From: Bacteroidales bacterium UBA3868
GTDB lineage: Bacteria > Bacteroidota > Bacteroidia > Bacteroidales > WCHB1-69
Direction of reading: 5' to 3'
NCBI GenBank assembly: GCA_002392325.1
Contig: DGGS01000056.1
Coordinates: 1 to 5,278, forward strand
DNA length: 5,278 nt
Shown: positions 1 to 5,179 of the stretch, piece by piece
Layout of the letters: each line of letters opens with the position of its first letter
Numbering within the stretch: position 1 is the first letter of the stretch
Notes under the pieces: model-generated
Told to the model about the DNA's origin: nothing
What the model saw: the letters and a program-made list of their open reading frames with translations, nothing else
Databases searched by the model: none
Program-made: the position numbers and the translations under genes

Positions 1-53
1 AAAAGTATATTCCAAAAATCGAATGCGGTCATAACAGGCGGTTTTTACAAGGA

Positions 54-1208
54 TTATACCAACGAATCCGTATTTTCGTTCTCCACATCGGGAATCAGTC
101 GTTTCACGATTTTGAAATCGTAGAAGAAGCGGCTGGCGATAACGCGGATGACGGTGTAGGTGGGTATGGCGATGAGCATGCCCACAATGCCTCCGACATG
201 TCCGGCAATCAGCAACACGATGAAGATTTCCAACGGATGTGCTTTGATGCTGGTGGAATAGATAAGTGGTTGGTAGATAAAATTGTCTATTAACTGCACG
301 GCCAGCATGATGACCAGTACGATGAGAGCGAAGACCCAAATATTCACATTTAACCCGATGCCTGCGCCGTATTTCAGGATGAGGCAGAGCACCACGCCGA
401 TGGCTTCTCCGATCAGCGGTCCCACGTATGGGATGATATTCAACAGGCCGGCGATGAAGGCAATACCTAGGGCGTAGTTGAATCCGATGCGGGCGATGAG
501 CCAGAGGCCGAGACAGTCGAGCACCACCACCCCGAAGATCTCCATGATTAGTCCCACAAAGTAGCGGGAAAGAAGCCGTTCAATGTCGAGAATGGTTTTA
601 TTTACCTTTCCCTCAAGCGAGTCAGGTGCTAAGGAGCCGATGATCCGGCAGAAAAGATTTTCATCTTTGATGAAGAAGAAAGAGATGAAGAGCACGGAGA
701 AGAGTCCGACTGCAATGCCGGCCACGGCGGAGGCTACAGAGCCCAAGATGGCGGGAATGTCCGACAAATCCAACACTTCCGAGAGTTTCTGGATCAGCAT
801 CTGCACACCGTCAAAATCCTCGCCCATCCAAGGTATGACCCTGATTATCCAATCATTGGCCTGGTTGATCAAGTTGTGTGCATCCATCGTTTCCTGCGTA
901 TTCATCAGAGAGGCATCCCGTAAGATGCCGGAAACGACGGGAATCACCTGCAAGATTAAGAGGAACAGCAAGGCGAAGATAATGATGAGGGTGATAACGG
1001 CCAGCAGGGCATCTGGGGCCGATTTTCCTTTGATTTTGATTTTCTTGAGCAATTTAAAGACAGGTTGTCCTATCAGTGACACGACAAAAGCCAGGAGGAT
1101 GTAGGCCAGCACACTGCTGAAGAAATAGCATAGCACGGCGGCTATGGCGAGCGTGCCCAGGATGATGATATATCGTGCCAATCGGTCGATGCTGCGTTCT
1201 TTTTCCAT
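54..1208 (-). CDS. AI-2E family membrane transporter
   Basis: This 384-residue integral membrane protein fits the AI-2E transporter family (PF01594), which includes the E. coli autoinducer-2 exporter TqsA and several ion-antiporter-like members. The substrate cannot be read from sequence. The order of segments is typical: an N-terminal hydrophobic pair (about residues 12-48), a third helix (about 66-93), a long soluble stretch (about 95-150), a hairpin at about 152-180, then helices at about 213-240, 244-280, 288-306 and 325-357. The family signature NIIPYVGPLIGE is at 257-268. The segment QLIDNFIYQPLIYSTS (305-320), followed by a glycine-rich helix, is also typical. The length is normal and both ends are inside the window, so the gene looks intact. 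The ATG at 1206-1208 follows an A-rich leader with no Shine-Dalgarno sequence, as is usual in Bacteroidota. It is transcribed divergently from bcp. Family membership is firm; a role in AI-2 export is not implied. Confidence 0.93.
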   Translation of the reverse strand: MEKERSIDRLARYIIILGTLAIAAVLCYFFSSVLAYILLAFVVSLIGQPVFKLLKKIKIKGKSAPDALLAVITLIIIFALLFLLILQVIPVVSGILRDASLMNTQETMDAHNLINQANDWIIRVIPWMGEDFDGVQMLIQKLSEVLDLSDIPAILGSVASAVAGIAVGLFSVLFISFFFIKDENLFCRIIGSLAPDSLEGKVNKTILDIERLLSRYFVGLIMEIFGVVVLDCLGLWLIARIGFNYALGIAFIAGLLNIIPYVGPLIGEAIGVVLCLILKYGAGIGLNVNIWVFALIVLVIMLAVQLIDNFIYQPLIYSTSIKAHPLEIFIVLLIAGHVGGIVGMLIAIPTYTVIRVIASRFFYDFKIVKRLIPDVENENTDSLV

Positions 1209-1227
1209 TATTCGTTTGTTAAAAATG

Positions 1228-1235
1228 CAAAACTA
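1228..1235 (-). promoter_or_regulatory. -7 promoter box for the AI-2E gene
   Basis: Read on the minus strand this is TAGTTTTG, an exact match to the Bacteroidota primary sigma factor -7 consensus TAnnTTTG. It lies about 20 nt before the ATG at 1208, giving a very short leader. I do not see a TTTG -33 box at the expected distance, so the call rests on the -7 box and its position only. Confidence 0.4.
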
Positions 1236-1282
1236 CAAAATAATCCGATACCCTGATTAAATGCGGATATTTGAAAAAACAC

Positions 1283-1290
1283 TACCTTTG
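1283..1290 (+). promoter_or_regulatory. -7 promoter box for bcp
   Basis: TACCTTTG matches the Bacteroidota -7 consensus TAnnTTTG exactly. Transcription would begin around 1296, about 20 nt before the ATG at 1316. This rules against the upstream in-frame ATG at 1271, which would lie outside the transcript. A TTTG occurs at 1270-1273, but it is too close to act as the usual -33 box. Confidence 0.5.
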
Positions 1291-1315
1291 CCTTTTCAAC
1301 AAAAATACCAATACT

Positions 1316-1762
1316 ATGCTGCAAATCGGAATAAAAGCCCCCTATTTCGAGGGCGTTGACGAGAATGGAAACACTGTGAAACTGAGCGACTTCGCCGGCA
1401 AGAAGCTCGTGCTCTACTTCTACCCCAAAGACAGCACGCCGGGCTGCACCGCCGAGGCCTGTGACTTGCGCGACAACTACCAGCGGTTCCTCGCCATGGG
1501 TTACGAGGTGTTGGGCGTGAGCCGCGACTCCGCCGCCTCTCACCAGCGGTTCATCGCCAAATACGAGTTGCCCTTCCACCTCATCGCCGACACGGACCTC
1601 ACCATATTGAAGGCCTACGAGGCCTGGGGCGAAAAGAAGATGTACGGCAAGGTGACCGAAGGCACACTGCGTACCACCTATGTCATTGACGAGCAAGGTA
1701 TTATCATCGATGCCATCGGGAAGGTGAACACCAAGGCGCACACGGCGCAGATATTGGGATAG
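1316..1762 (+). CDS. bcp: Thioredoxin-dependent thiol peroxidase (Bcp/PrxQ peroxiredoxin)
   Basis: This is a cytosolic peroxiredoxin of the Bcp/PrxQ subfamily (AhpC-TSA/thioredoxin fold). It reduces hydrogen peroxide and organic hydroperoxides and is recycled by thioredoxin. With the start at 1316 it is 148 residues, close to the usual size. The active-site segment YPKDSTPGCTAEACDLRD covers 36-53, with peroxidatic Cys44 and, five residues on, resolving Cys49, the pattern of the atypical two-cysteine type. The conserved arginine is Arg119 in TLRTTYVID. The N-terminus (IGIKAPYFEG) is a normal peroxiredoxin start. An in-frame ATG at 1271 would add 15 residues that do not resemble the family and overlap the -7 box at 1283-1290, so 1316 is preferred. 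In many Bacteroidales bcp is followed by recA, from memory; here it faces a convergent unrelated gene. The coding sequence is noticeably richer in G+C than its flanks. Confidence 0.95.
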   Translation: MLQIGIKAPYFEGVDENGNTVKLSDFAGKKLVLYFYPKDSTPGCTAEACDLRDNYQRFLAMGYEVLGVSRDSAASHQRFIAKYELPFHLIADTDLTILKAYEAWGEKKMYGKVTEGTLRTTYVIDEQGIIIDAIGKVNTKAHTAQILG

Positions 1763-1816
1763 CCCCCCATTCCTCTTCAGTAAGCCGAAAGTCAGGTGAA
1801 AATTGTTCCTTTGATT

Positions 1817-1863
1817 GTCCTATGGGTCCTATAAGTCTCTAAGACTTATAGGACCCATAGGAC
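1817..1863. repeat. Perfect 22-bp inverted repeat (3-nt loop) between convergent genes
   Basis: The arms 1817-1838 and 1842-1863 are exact reverse complements over 22 bases, separated by CTA. The arm carries an internal 9-base periodicity, GTCCTATGG then GTCCTATAA. It lies 54 nt after the bcp stop and 19 nt before the stop of the convergent four-helix gene, a good position for a bidirectional transcription barrier. Neither side has a clear run of T, so it is not a textbook intrinsic terminator. I recall similar TATAAGTC/TCCTAT-rich palindromes between genes in other Bacteroidales, but could not check this. It could equally be a dispersed REP-like element. Confidence 0.85.
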
Positions 1864-1882
1864 GGCCTTCCATCCCCCGACT

Positions 1883-2440
1883 CTAATACTTCCGATAATT
1901 CCTCCTTGCCTGGCTCATCCTCTCACGCAGACCGCCAAATTTGACAAAATCCTGTTCCAAGCGCTTGATTTGCCTGTCTAAAAGGTAGTTGCACTGGTTC
2001 ACCAGACAAATCATAATGTTGGCGCAGACGATGCCGTCCCGCGTTTCCAAAAACTCGCGGTAGGTTTCAAACGACTCGTCCTTCCGGTAAGCCAACCGCC
2101 TGACGAACAAGGCCTCTTTGCTATCTTTTTCCCAAATAACACCCCGGTTGTTGCGGATGTAGTCCTTGTAATCTTCCAGCAACTCTTCTTGACTGGCCCT
2201 TGCCACGTTGGTCAGTTTGATTTCGGTTTCTTTGGACGTGGCCGAGGCCATTGAGCCCTCAATGATGTTCTGTTTGCCGGAACGCGCCGCTTGCACCATC
2301 TGGTCAACGGTGCGGTCGCGCTTGTTCAGGAAGCGCTCGCAGAAAAGCACCGTGCCGGAATAGACGATGAGCGATTTCTTGAAAGAGAGTAATTCGGTGT
2401 AGTTGCCGTGAGACGGGATAAATCCTGTTTTTGTTGTCAT
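1883..2440 (-). CDS. Four-helix-bundle 'suffix' domain protein (S23-like)
   Basis: This 185-residue protein belongs to the four-helix-bundle group related to the 23S rRNA intervening-sequence (S23) proteins, and resembles the Bacteroidota 'four helix bundle suffix domain' type (TIGR04258). The best evidence is the segment RTVDQMVQAARSGKQNIIEG (43-62), followed by SKETEIKLTNVARASQEELLEDYKDY in two stretches (69-94), the helix-helix core of the family. The C-terminus, FVKFGGLRERMSQARRNYRKY split at about 165-185, is strongly basic and matches the characteristic GGLRERM tail. The molecular function is unknown for the whole group; basic bundles suggest nucleic acid or protein scaffolding, but that is inference. 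I chose the ATG at 2438-2440 because it follows the A-rich leader AAAACAAAAACCT and starts close to the domain. An in-frame ATG at 2476 would add MTEHKLFIKQKP. The gene is monocistronic and converges on bcp. Confidence 0.85.
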   Translation of the reverse strand: MTTKTGFIPSHGNYTELLSFKKSLIVYSGTVLFCERFLNKRDRTVDQMVQAARSGKQNIIEGSMASATSKETEIKLTNVARASQEELLEDYKDYIRNNRGVIWEKDSKEALFVRRLAYRKDESFETYREFLETRDGIVCANIMICLVNQCNYLLDRQIKRLEQDFVKFGGLRERMSQARRNYRKY

Positions 2441-2510
2441 AGGTTTTTGTTTTATAAATAATTTGTGTTCAGTCAAATAGATAGATTATCGGTTATCTAT
2501 TATAACATGG

Positions 2511-2518
2511 CAAATATA
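2511..2518 (-). promoter_or_regulatory. -7 promoter box for the four-helix-bundle gene
   Basis: Read on the minus strand this is TATATTTG, an exact TAnnTTTG match. A TTTG lies further upstream (CAAA at 2544-2547 on the plus strand), but the gap is about 5 nt longer than usual. The implied transcript begins near 2504, leaving about 64 nt of leader to the ATG at 2440 and also including the alternative ATG at 2476, so it does not decide the start. Confidence 0.35.
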
Positions 2519-2570
2519 TAATTTTTTGTTTATATTTTCATTGCAAATTGTGAATGAAATATAAAATAAG

Positions 2571-2596
2571 CGCATCTGGCAATTTCTGCCAGTGCG
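2571..2596 (-). terminator. Intrinsic terminator after the 2627-3136 gene
   Basis: The arms 2571-2581 (CGCATCTGGCA) and 2587-2596 (TGCCAGTGCG) pair over 10 bp with one bulged T, around the loop ATTTC. On the minus strand the hairpin is followed by CTTATTTTATATTTC, a U-rich tail, and it begins about 30 nt after the stop codon at 2627. This supports the minus strand as the coding strand there. Confidence 0.6.
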
Positions 2597-2626
2597 TCCC
2601 TGTAATATCATGAAACAATGAACAAA

Positions 2627-3136
2627 TCAATTCGGCCTTAACGACAACCTCGGCCAACTGTAAGGTTTGAACTGTGAGAAAAGGCGACACAGCTGTTCTT
2701 GGTTTACCGCCTCAGCCCAGCCCGTCAGCTCGTTCTGGATGCCGATACAGTTCTGTTCAATAACGATGTTGGTCATCAGCTTCAAGGTGTCGTGGCTGTA
2801 CACCCAAAGTTCGCTTTCCGCAGTGCACATATCCCCGCCGCTGATCTCAAACGAGAAAACGTCCTTTAGTTGTTGCAGCACCTTCGCATCCGTGCAGACG
2901 AGCACACGACGCGCGGGCATTCCTTCGGGAAGTTCACTCCAATCATCGAGGGAGAGGATCAAAAACGCTTTGGCATCGTTCATATCAACGTCTTTCAAAG
3001 GGTTGATTATGGTATCATCTGCTTGTACTATAGGGAAACACATCACGGTCGTGCGATGTGCCAACCTGGGGAACCCGCCGATGCACAGACAAAGGATTGT
3101 TAACAAAAGAGCGATAAGAACCAGGTATTTCTTCAT
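2627..3136 (-). CDS. Hypothetical membrane-anchored or exported protein
   Basis: I do not recognise this 169-residue protein. It begins MKKYLVLIALLLTILCLCIGG, with two lysines and then a hydrophobic segment (about residues 4-21), which is a signal peptide or single N-terminal membrane anchor. Cys16 and Cys18 lie in the segment, but the residues before them (TIL, LCL) do not make a lipobox, so a lipoprotein is unlikely. The remaining 145 or so residues are mixed in character, with four further cysteines (32, 81, 104, 130) and a fifth at 150, and would face the periplasm. The segment LILSLDDWSELPEGMPARRV is at 59-78. The start at 3134-3136 is chosen because it places the signal at the very N-terminus. 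An in-frame ATG at 3193 would add 19 basic residues. Reality is supported by the N-terminal signal and by a hairpin with a U-rich tail just after the stop. The plus-strand reading over the same stretch has no recognisable domain. Confidence 0.7.
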   Translation of the reverse strand: MKKYLVLIALLLTILCLCIGGFPRLAHRTTVMCFPIVQADDTIINPLKDVDMNDAKAFLILSLDDWSELPEGMPARRVLVCTDAKVLQQLKDVFSFEISGGDMCTAESELWVYSHDTLKLMTNIVIEQNCIGIQNELTGWAEAVNQEQLCRLFSQFKPYSWPRLSLRPN

Positions 3137-3191
3137 CGGGGTTATTCTCACAACATAATTTTTCCTCCGCGAAACTACAAAATATTCCGAC

Positions 3192-3347
3192 ATGAAAAAC
3201 TTTTTGGAGCTGGTACAAAAGAAGAGTGAAAAAAGTGAGGGTTTGGAATATTTAGCAGTAATAAATTATGAGATTTTGGAATATTTGGCAGTAATAAATT
3301 ATGAGGATTTGGAAATAATGCGTATTTTTGCAGCGTTAAATTACTGA
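3192..3347 (+). CDS. Candidate small ORF carrying an 11-residue tandem repeat
   Basis: An ATG-started frame of 51 codons ends in TGA at 3345-3347, only 4 nt before the ATPase start. The peptide begins MKNFLELVQKKSEKSEG (1-17), followed by LEYLAVINYEI (18-28), LEYLAVINYED (29-39) and LEIMRIFAALNY (40-51). The 33-bp DNA repeat is a multiple of three, so each copy encodes the same eleven residues apart from the last. The spacing to the ATPase looks like translational coupling, which favours a real gene. Against it, a -7 promoter box for the ATPase lies inside the frame (3323-3330), and an open frame could follow by chance from stop-free repeats. The first residues resemble the start of nitroreductase-like proteins (FLELVQKR), so it may be the head of a broken gene run into repeats. 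No function is proposed. Confidence 0.3.
   Translation: MKNFLELVQKKSEKSEGLEYLAVINYEILEYLAVINYEDLEIMRIFAALNY
3236..3313. repeat. 33-bp tandem direct repeat upstream of the ATPase
   Basis: Two full units, 3242-3274 and 3275-3307, differ at only three of 33 positions. They share TTTGGAATATTT(A/G)GCAGT and then AATAAATTATGAG. A partial third unit starts at 3308 (TTTGGAA), again exactly 33 bp on, and TGAGG just before 3242 matches the end of the unit. The period is close to three helical turns, which would put protein-binding sites on one face of the DNA. The array runs into the presumed ATPase promoter. It could be an operator array, a slippage-prone spacer, or coding repeats of the small frame that covers it. 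Confidence 0.9.
3323..3330 (+). promoter_or_regulatory. -7 promoter box for the ATPase gene
   Basis: TATTTTTG is an exact match to the Bacteroidota -7 consensus. It lies about 22 nt before the ATPase ATG at 3352, giving a leader of roughly 15 nt. No TTTG is placed at the usual -33 distance; the nearest copies (3284-3287 and 3308-3311) belong to the 33-bp repeats. Confidence 0.5.
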
Positions 3348-3351
3348 AAAT

Positions 3352-4692
3352 ATGGAAGAGTTCAGAATATTCAAACGTAAGATATACAGTAAATTACAGG
3401 AATGGAAAAGGGAAGAAAACGGAAAGACAGCCCTGTTGGTTAAAGGCGTTCGACGTGTGGGAAAGTCAACCATTGTCAAAGAATTTGCCCGTAACGAATA
3501 TAAATCGTACATGTTAGTTGATTTCGCCAAGGCGTCGGCAGAGGTGAAATCGCTGTTCGACGATTTGAATGACTTGGACCACATCTTTCTGCGGTTGCAG
3601 GCTATCTACAATGTGGTGCTGGAGAAGCGGCAGTCGGTGATTATTTTCGACGAGGTGCAGGAATGTCCGAAAGCTCGCCAGGCTATCAAGACGCTGGTGG
3701 GCGACCATCGCTACGACTATATTGAGACGGGCTCGTTGATATCCATCAGGAAGAAATCGCAAAACATCATCATTCCAAGCGAGGAGACGCGGATTGAGAT
3801 GTGTCCGATGGATTACGAAGAGTTTCGTTGGGCTTTGGGCGATGAGGCTACGGTGCCGCTGCTGAGGCAGTTCTACGAGAATCGGCTACCATTGGGACAG
3901 GCGCTGCGCAAATCGATGCGCGATTTCAGGCTGTATATGCTGGTGGGCGGTATGCCGCAGGCGGTGAACGAGTATCTGGAGACGAACAATTTGAGCCGGG
4001 TGGACAAAGTGAAACGCGGGATTATAGACCTGTATATCGAGGACTTTGGAAAGATTGATCCCTCGGGACGTGCGGCAAGATTGTTCCAAGCCATCCCGTC
4101 GGAGCTGAGCAAGAATGCCTCGCGTTATCAGGTGGCGAGTGTGTTGAGTGACAGCGAACGAAAGAATCTGGACGAGGTGCTGGAGAAGATGCGTGAGAGC
4201 ATGACGGTGAACTTTGCCTATCACTCGGATGACCCGAATGTGGGGTTGGCCTTGAATTGTGATGTGAACCAGTACAAGATGTTTGTAGGTGATACGGGGC
4301 TGTTTGTGACATTGGCGTTTTGGGACAAAGATGTGACCGAGAACTTGATTTACGAGAAGCTGCTGAGCGACAAGCTGAGTGCCAATTTGGGTTATGTATA
4401 TGAGAATATTGTGGCGCAGATGTTGACGGCAGCGGGGAACAAACTGTTCTATTACACGTGGCCTACAGAGAGTGGCAAGCATAATTACGAGGTTGACTTC
4501 CTGTTGTCGAGAGGAGCCAAGCTTTGGCCGCTGGAGGTGAAGTCGTCGGGCTACAAGACGCATGCCTCGCTGGATGCCTTCTGCAAGAAGTTCTCGGCCC
4601 GCGTGGGCGATCGGTTCCTTGTATATACGAAGGATCTGTGCAAGGACGGGGCCGTGACACTGCTACCGGTGATGATGACAATGTTTATCTGA
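3352..4692 (+). CDS. AAA family ATPase with DUF4143 C-terminal domain
   Basis: This 446-residue protein has the AAA_14 (PF13173) plus DUF4143 (PF13635) architecture, a large family in Bacteroidota and archaea with no settled cellular role. The Walker A motif is GVRRVGKST (32-40, Lys38), and Walker B is SVIIFDEVQ (95-103, Asp100-Glu101). A sensor-like YIETGSLIS follows at 123-131. A probable winged-helix segment lies near 250-265 (SELSKNASRYQVASVL). The stretch around MFVGDTGLFVTL is the usual DUF4143 'DTGLL' element. The C-terminus carries a restriction-endonuclease-like set: Glu351 in YENIVAQ, Asp382 in YEVDF, and Glu395-Val-Lys397 in LEVKSS, spaced as in PD-(D/E)xK folds. Length is normal and the ending is typical, so the gene appears intact. 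It stands alone with a tandem repeat and small frame directly upstream and a hairpin downstream. Whether it is a nuclease, a defence gene or housekeeping cannot be told from the window. Confidence 0.94.
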   Translation: MEEFRIFKRKIYSKLQEWKREENGKTALLVKGVRRVGKSTIVKEFARNEYKSYMLVDFAKASAEVKSLFDDLNDLDHIFLRLQAIYNVVLEKRQSVIIFDEVQECPKARQAIKTLVGDHRYDYIETGSLISIRKKSQNIIIPSEETRIEMCPMDYEEFRWALGDEATVPLLRQFYENRLPLGQALRKSMRDFRLYMLVGGMPQAVNEYLETNNLSRVDKVKRGIIDLYIEDFGKIDPSGRAARLFQAIPSELSKNASRYQVASVLSDSERKNLDEVLEKMRESMTVNFAYHSDDPNVGLALNCDVNQYKMFVGDTGLFVTLAFWDKDVTENLIYEKLLSDKLSANLGYVYENIVAQMLTAAGNKLFYYTWPTESGKHNYEVDFLLSRGAKLWPLEVKSSGYKTHASLDAFCKKFSARVGDRFLVYTKDLCKDGAVTLLPVMMTMFI

Positions 4693-4796
4693 CCGAAAAA
4701 TTAGCCGTTGATATCGGTGCTGTTGACATTTGGAATAAAGCCAACTGCCACATCAAATTTTCGCCAAATGGGTGAATGAAACAGAAAATGTTGTAA

Positions 4797-4822
4797 AAAT
4801 GGTTGTAGTGATACAACCATTT
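4797..4822. terminator. Hairpin terminator between the ATPase and the metallopeptidase remnant
   Basis: The arms AAATGGTTGTA (4797-4807) and TACAACCATTT (4812-4822) are perfect over 11 bp around the loop GTGA. It lies about 105 nt after the ATPase stop and 68 nt beyond the end of the minus-strand remnant. On the minus strand the right-hand arm runs into a five-T tail (TTTTTAC), so it would terminate the former metallopeptidase gene well. In the plus direction the T-run is weak, so for the ATPase it is only a possible terminator. Confidence 0.6.
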
Positions 4823-4889
4823 CAATAATAAAACGCTGCTGAGAAGGTCTCCTATGCTGCTGGCGGGTGTTTGTGACACAATAATCAGG

Positions 4890-5045
4890 TTACCTCATCA
4901 TCCGTTCAAACTTCGTTTTCCACTTCTCCCAGTGGGGCATCTCTTTGGTGAGCAAGGCATAAAACTCTTTGGTGTGATTATGATGTACCAAATGACAAAG
5001 TTCATGGGTAATGACGTATTCAATTGGAATTATATGGTGAATATC
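4890..5045 (-). pseudogene. C-terminal remnant of a YgjP-like (DUF45) zinc metallopeptidase
   Basis: The minus strand encodes 51 residues and a stop at 4890-4892, beginning DIHHIIPIEYVITHELCHLV. The zinc-binding HExxH motif is HELCH, at fragment residues 14-18, followed by the family's HHNHTKEFYALL (21-32) and a tail containing MPHWEKWKTKFE (36-47). This is the end of a YgjP-type, DUF45/WLM metallopeptidase. Full-length members are roughly 230-250 residues, so about three quarters are missing. An in-frame TAA lies directly upstream at 5046-5048, and no ATG or other plausible start precedes the HELCH motif. Beyond that stop the same frame reads KYLSSLR, which might be a decayed continuation, but no WGSC-like family motif is found before the next gene at 5180. 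It is therefore a fossil left by deletion, not an intact gene. The neighbouring hairpin at 4797-4822 would have been its terminator. Confidence 0.85.
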
Positions 5046-5102
5046 TTATCTCAAAGAGGACAAATATTTTAGGGTGCATAGTGACAGAAGAAGAAAAATT
5101 TT

Positions 5103-5110
5103 TATTTTTG
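5103..5110 (+). promoter_or_regulatory. -7 promoter box for the WbuC-like cupin gene
   Basis: TATTTTTG is an exact TAnnTTTG match, placing the transcript start near 5116 with a leader of about 64 nt before the ATG at 5180. No TTTG -33 box is visible at the expected distance. The TTGACA at 5149-5154 resembles an E. coli -35 box but is probably incidental in this phylum. Confidence 0.35.
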
Positions 5111-5167
5111 CCAATTGTATGGTACAAAATAAGGGGAAAATGGAGGGGTTGACACATTTTCGGATCT

Positions 5168-5171
5168 GGAG
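5168..5171 (+). promoter_or_regulatory. Ribosome binding site for the cupin gene
   Basis: GGAG is followed by 8 nt (AAACCAAT) and the ATG at 5180. It is the only clear Shine-Dalgarno sequence in front of a gene in this window, and it supports the chosen start. Confidence 0.5.
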
Positions 5172-5179
5172 AAACCAAT

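Noticed and set aside
1..53. Short stretch before the AI-2E stop
   Set aside because: It is too short to assign; I see no gene, clear hairpin or tRNA part in it.
1208..1741. Minus-strand open frame of 177 codons over bcp
   Set aside because: It is antisense to an intact peroxiredoxin and overlaps the divergent promoter region; its product shows no family features.
2667..3158. Plus-strand open frame of 163 codons opposite the hypothetical membrane protein
   Set aside because: The minus strand has an N-terminal signal or anchor and a downstream hairpin with U-rich tail. The plus-strand product has no recognisable domain.
3242..3313. 33-bp repeats as a CRISPR array
   Set aside because: The units are directly adjacent with no unique spacers between them, and no cas gene is present.
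3886..4563. Long minus-strand open frame (225 codons) inside the ATPase gene
   Set aside because: It lies wholly antisense to a gene with clear Walker and DUF4143 motifs. The translated product is rich in H, Q and R with no recognisable domain, as expected of an antisense shadow.
4677..4775. Open frame running past the ATPase stop in another frame, ending in TEKLAVDIGAVDIWNKANCH and a short tail
   Set aside because: I considered it as the tail of a gene disrupted by the ATPase, but it matches no family I can name and its upstream part is only a shadow of the ATPase. It would be worth testing together with the 3192-3235 fragment, but alone it is not supported.
5149..5154. TTGACA as a -35 promoter box before the cupin gene
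   Set aside because: Bacteroidota primary sigma factors use TTTG/TAnnTTTG boxes, there is no matching TATAAT at 17 nt, and a TAnnTTTG box already lies upstream.
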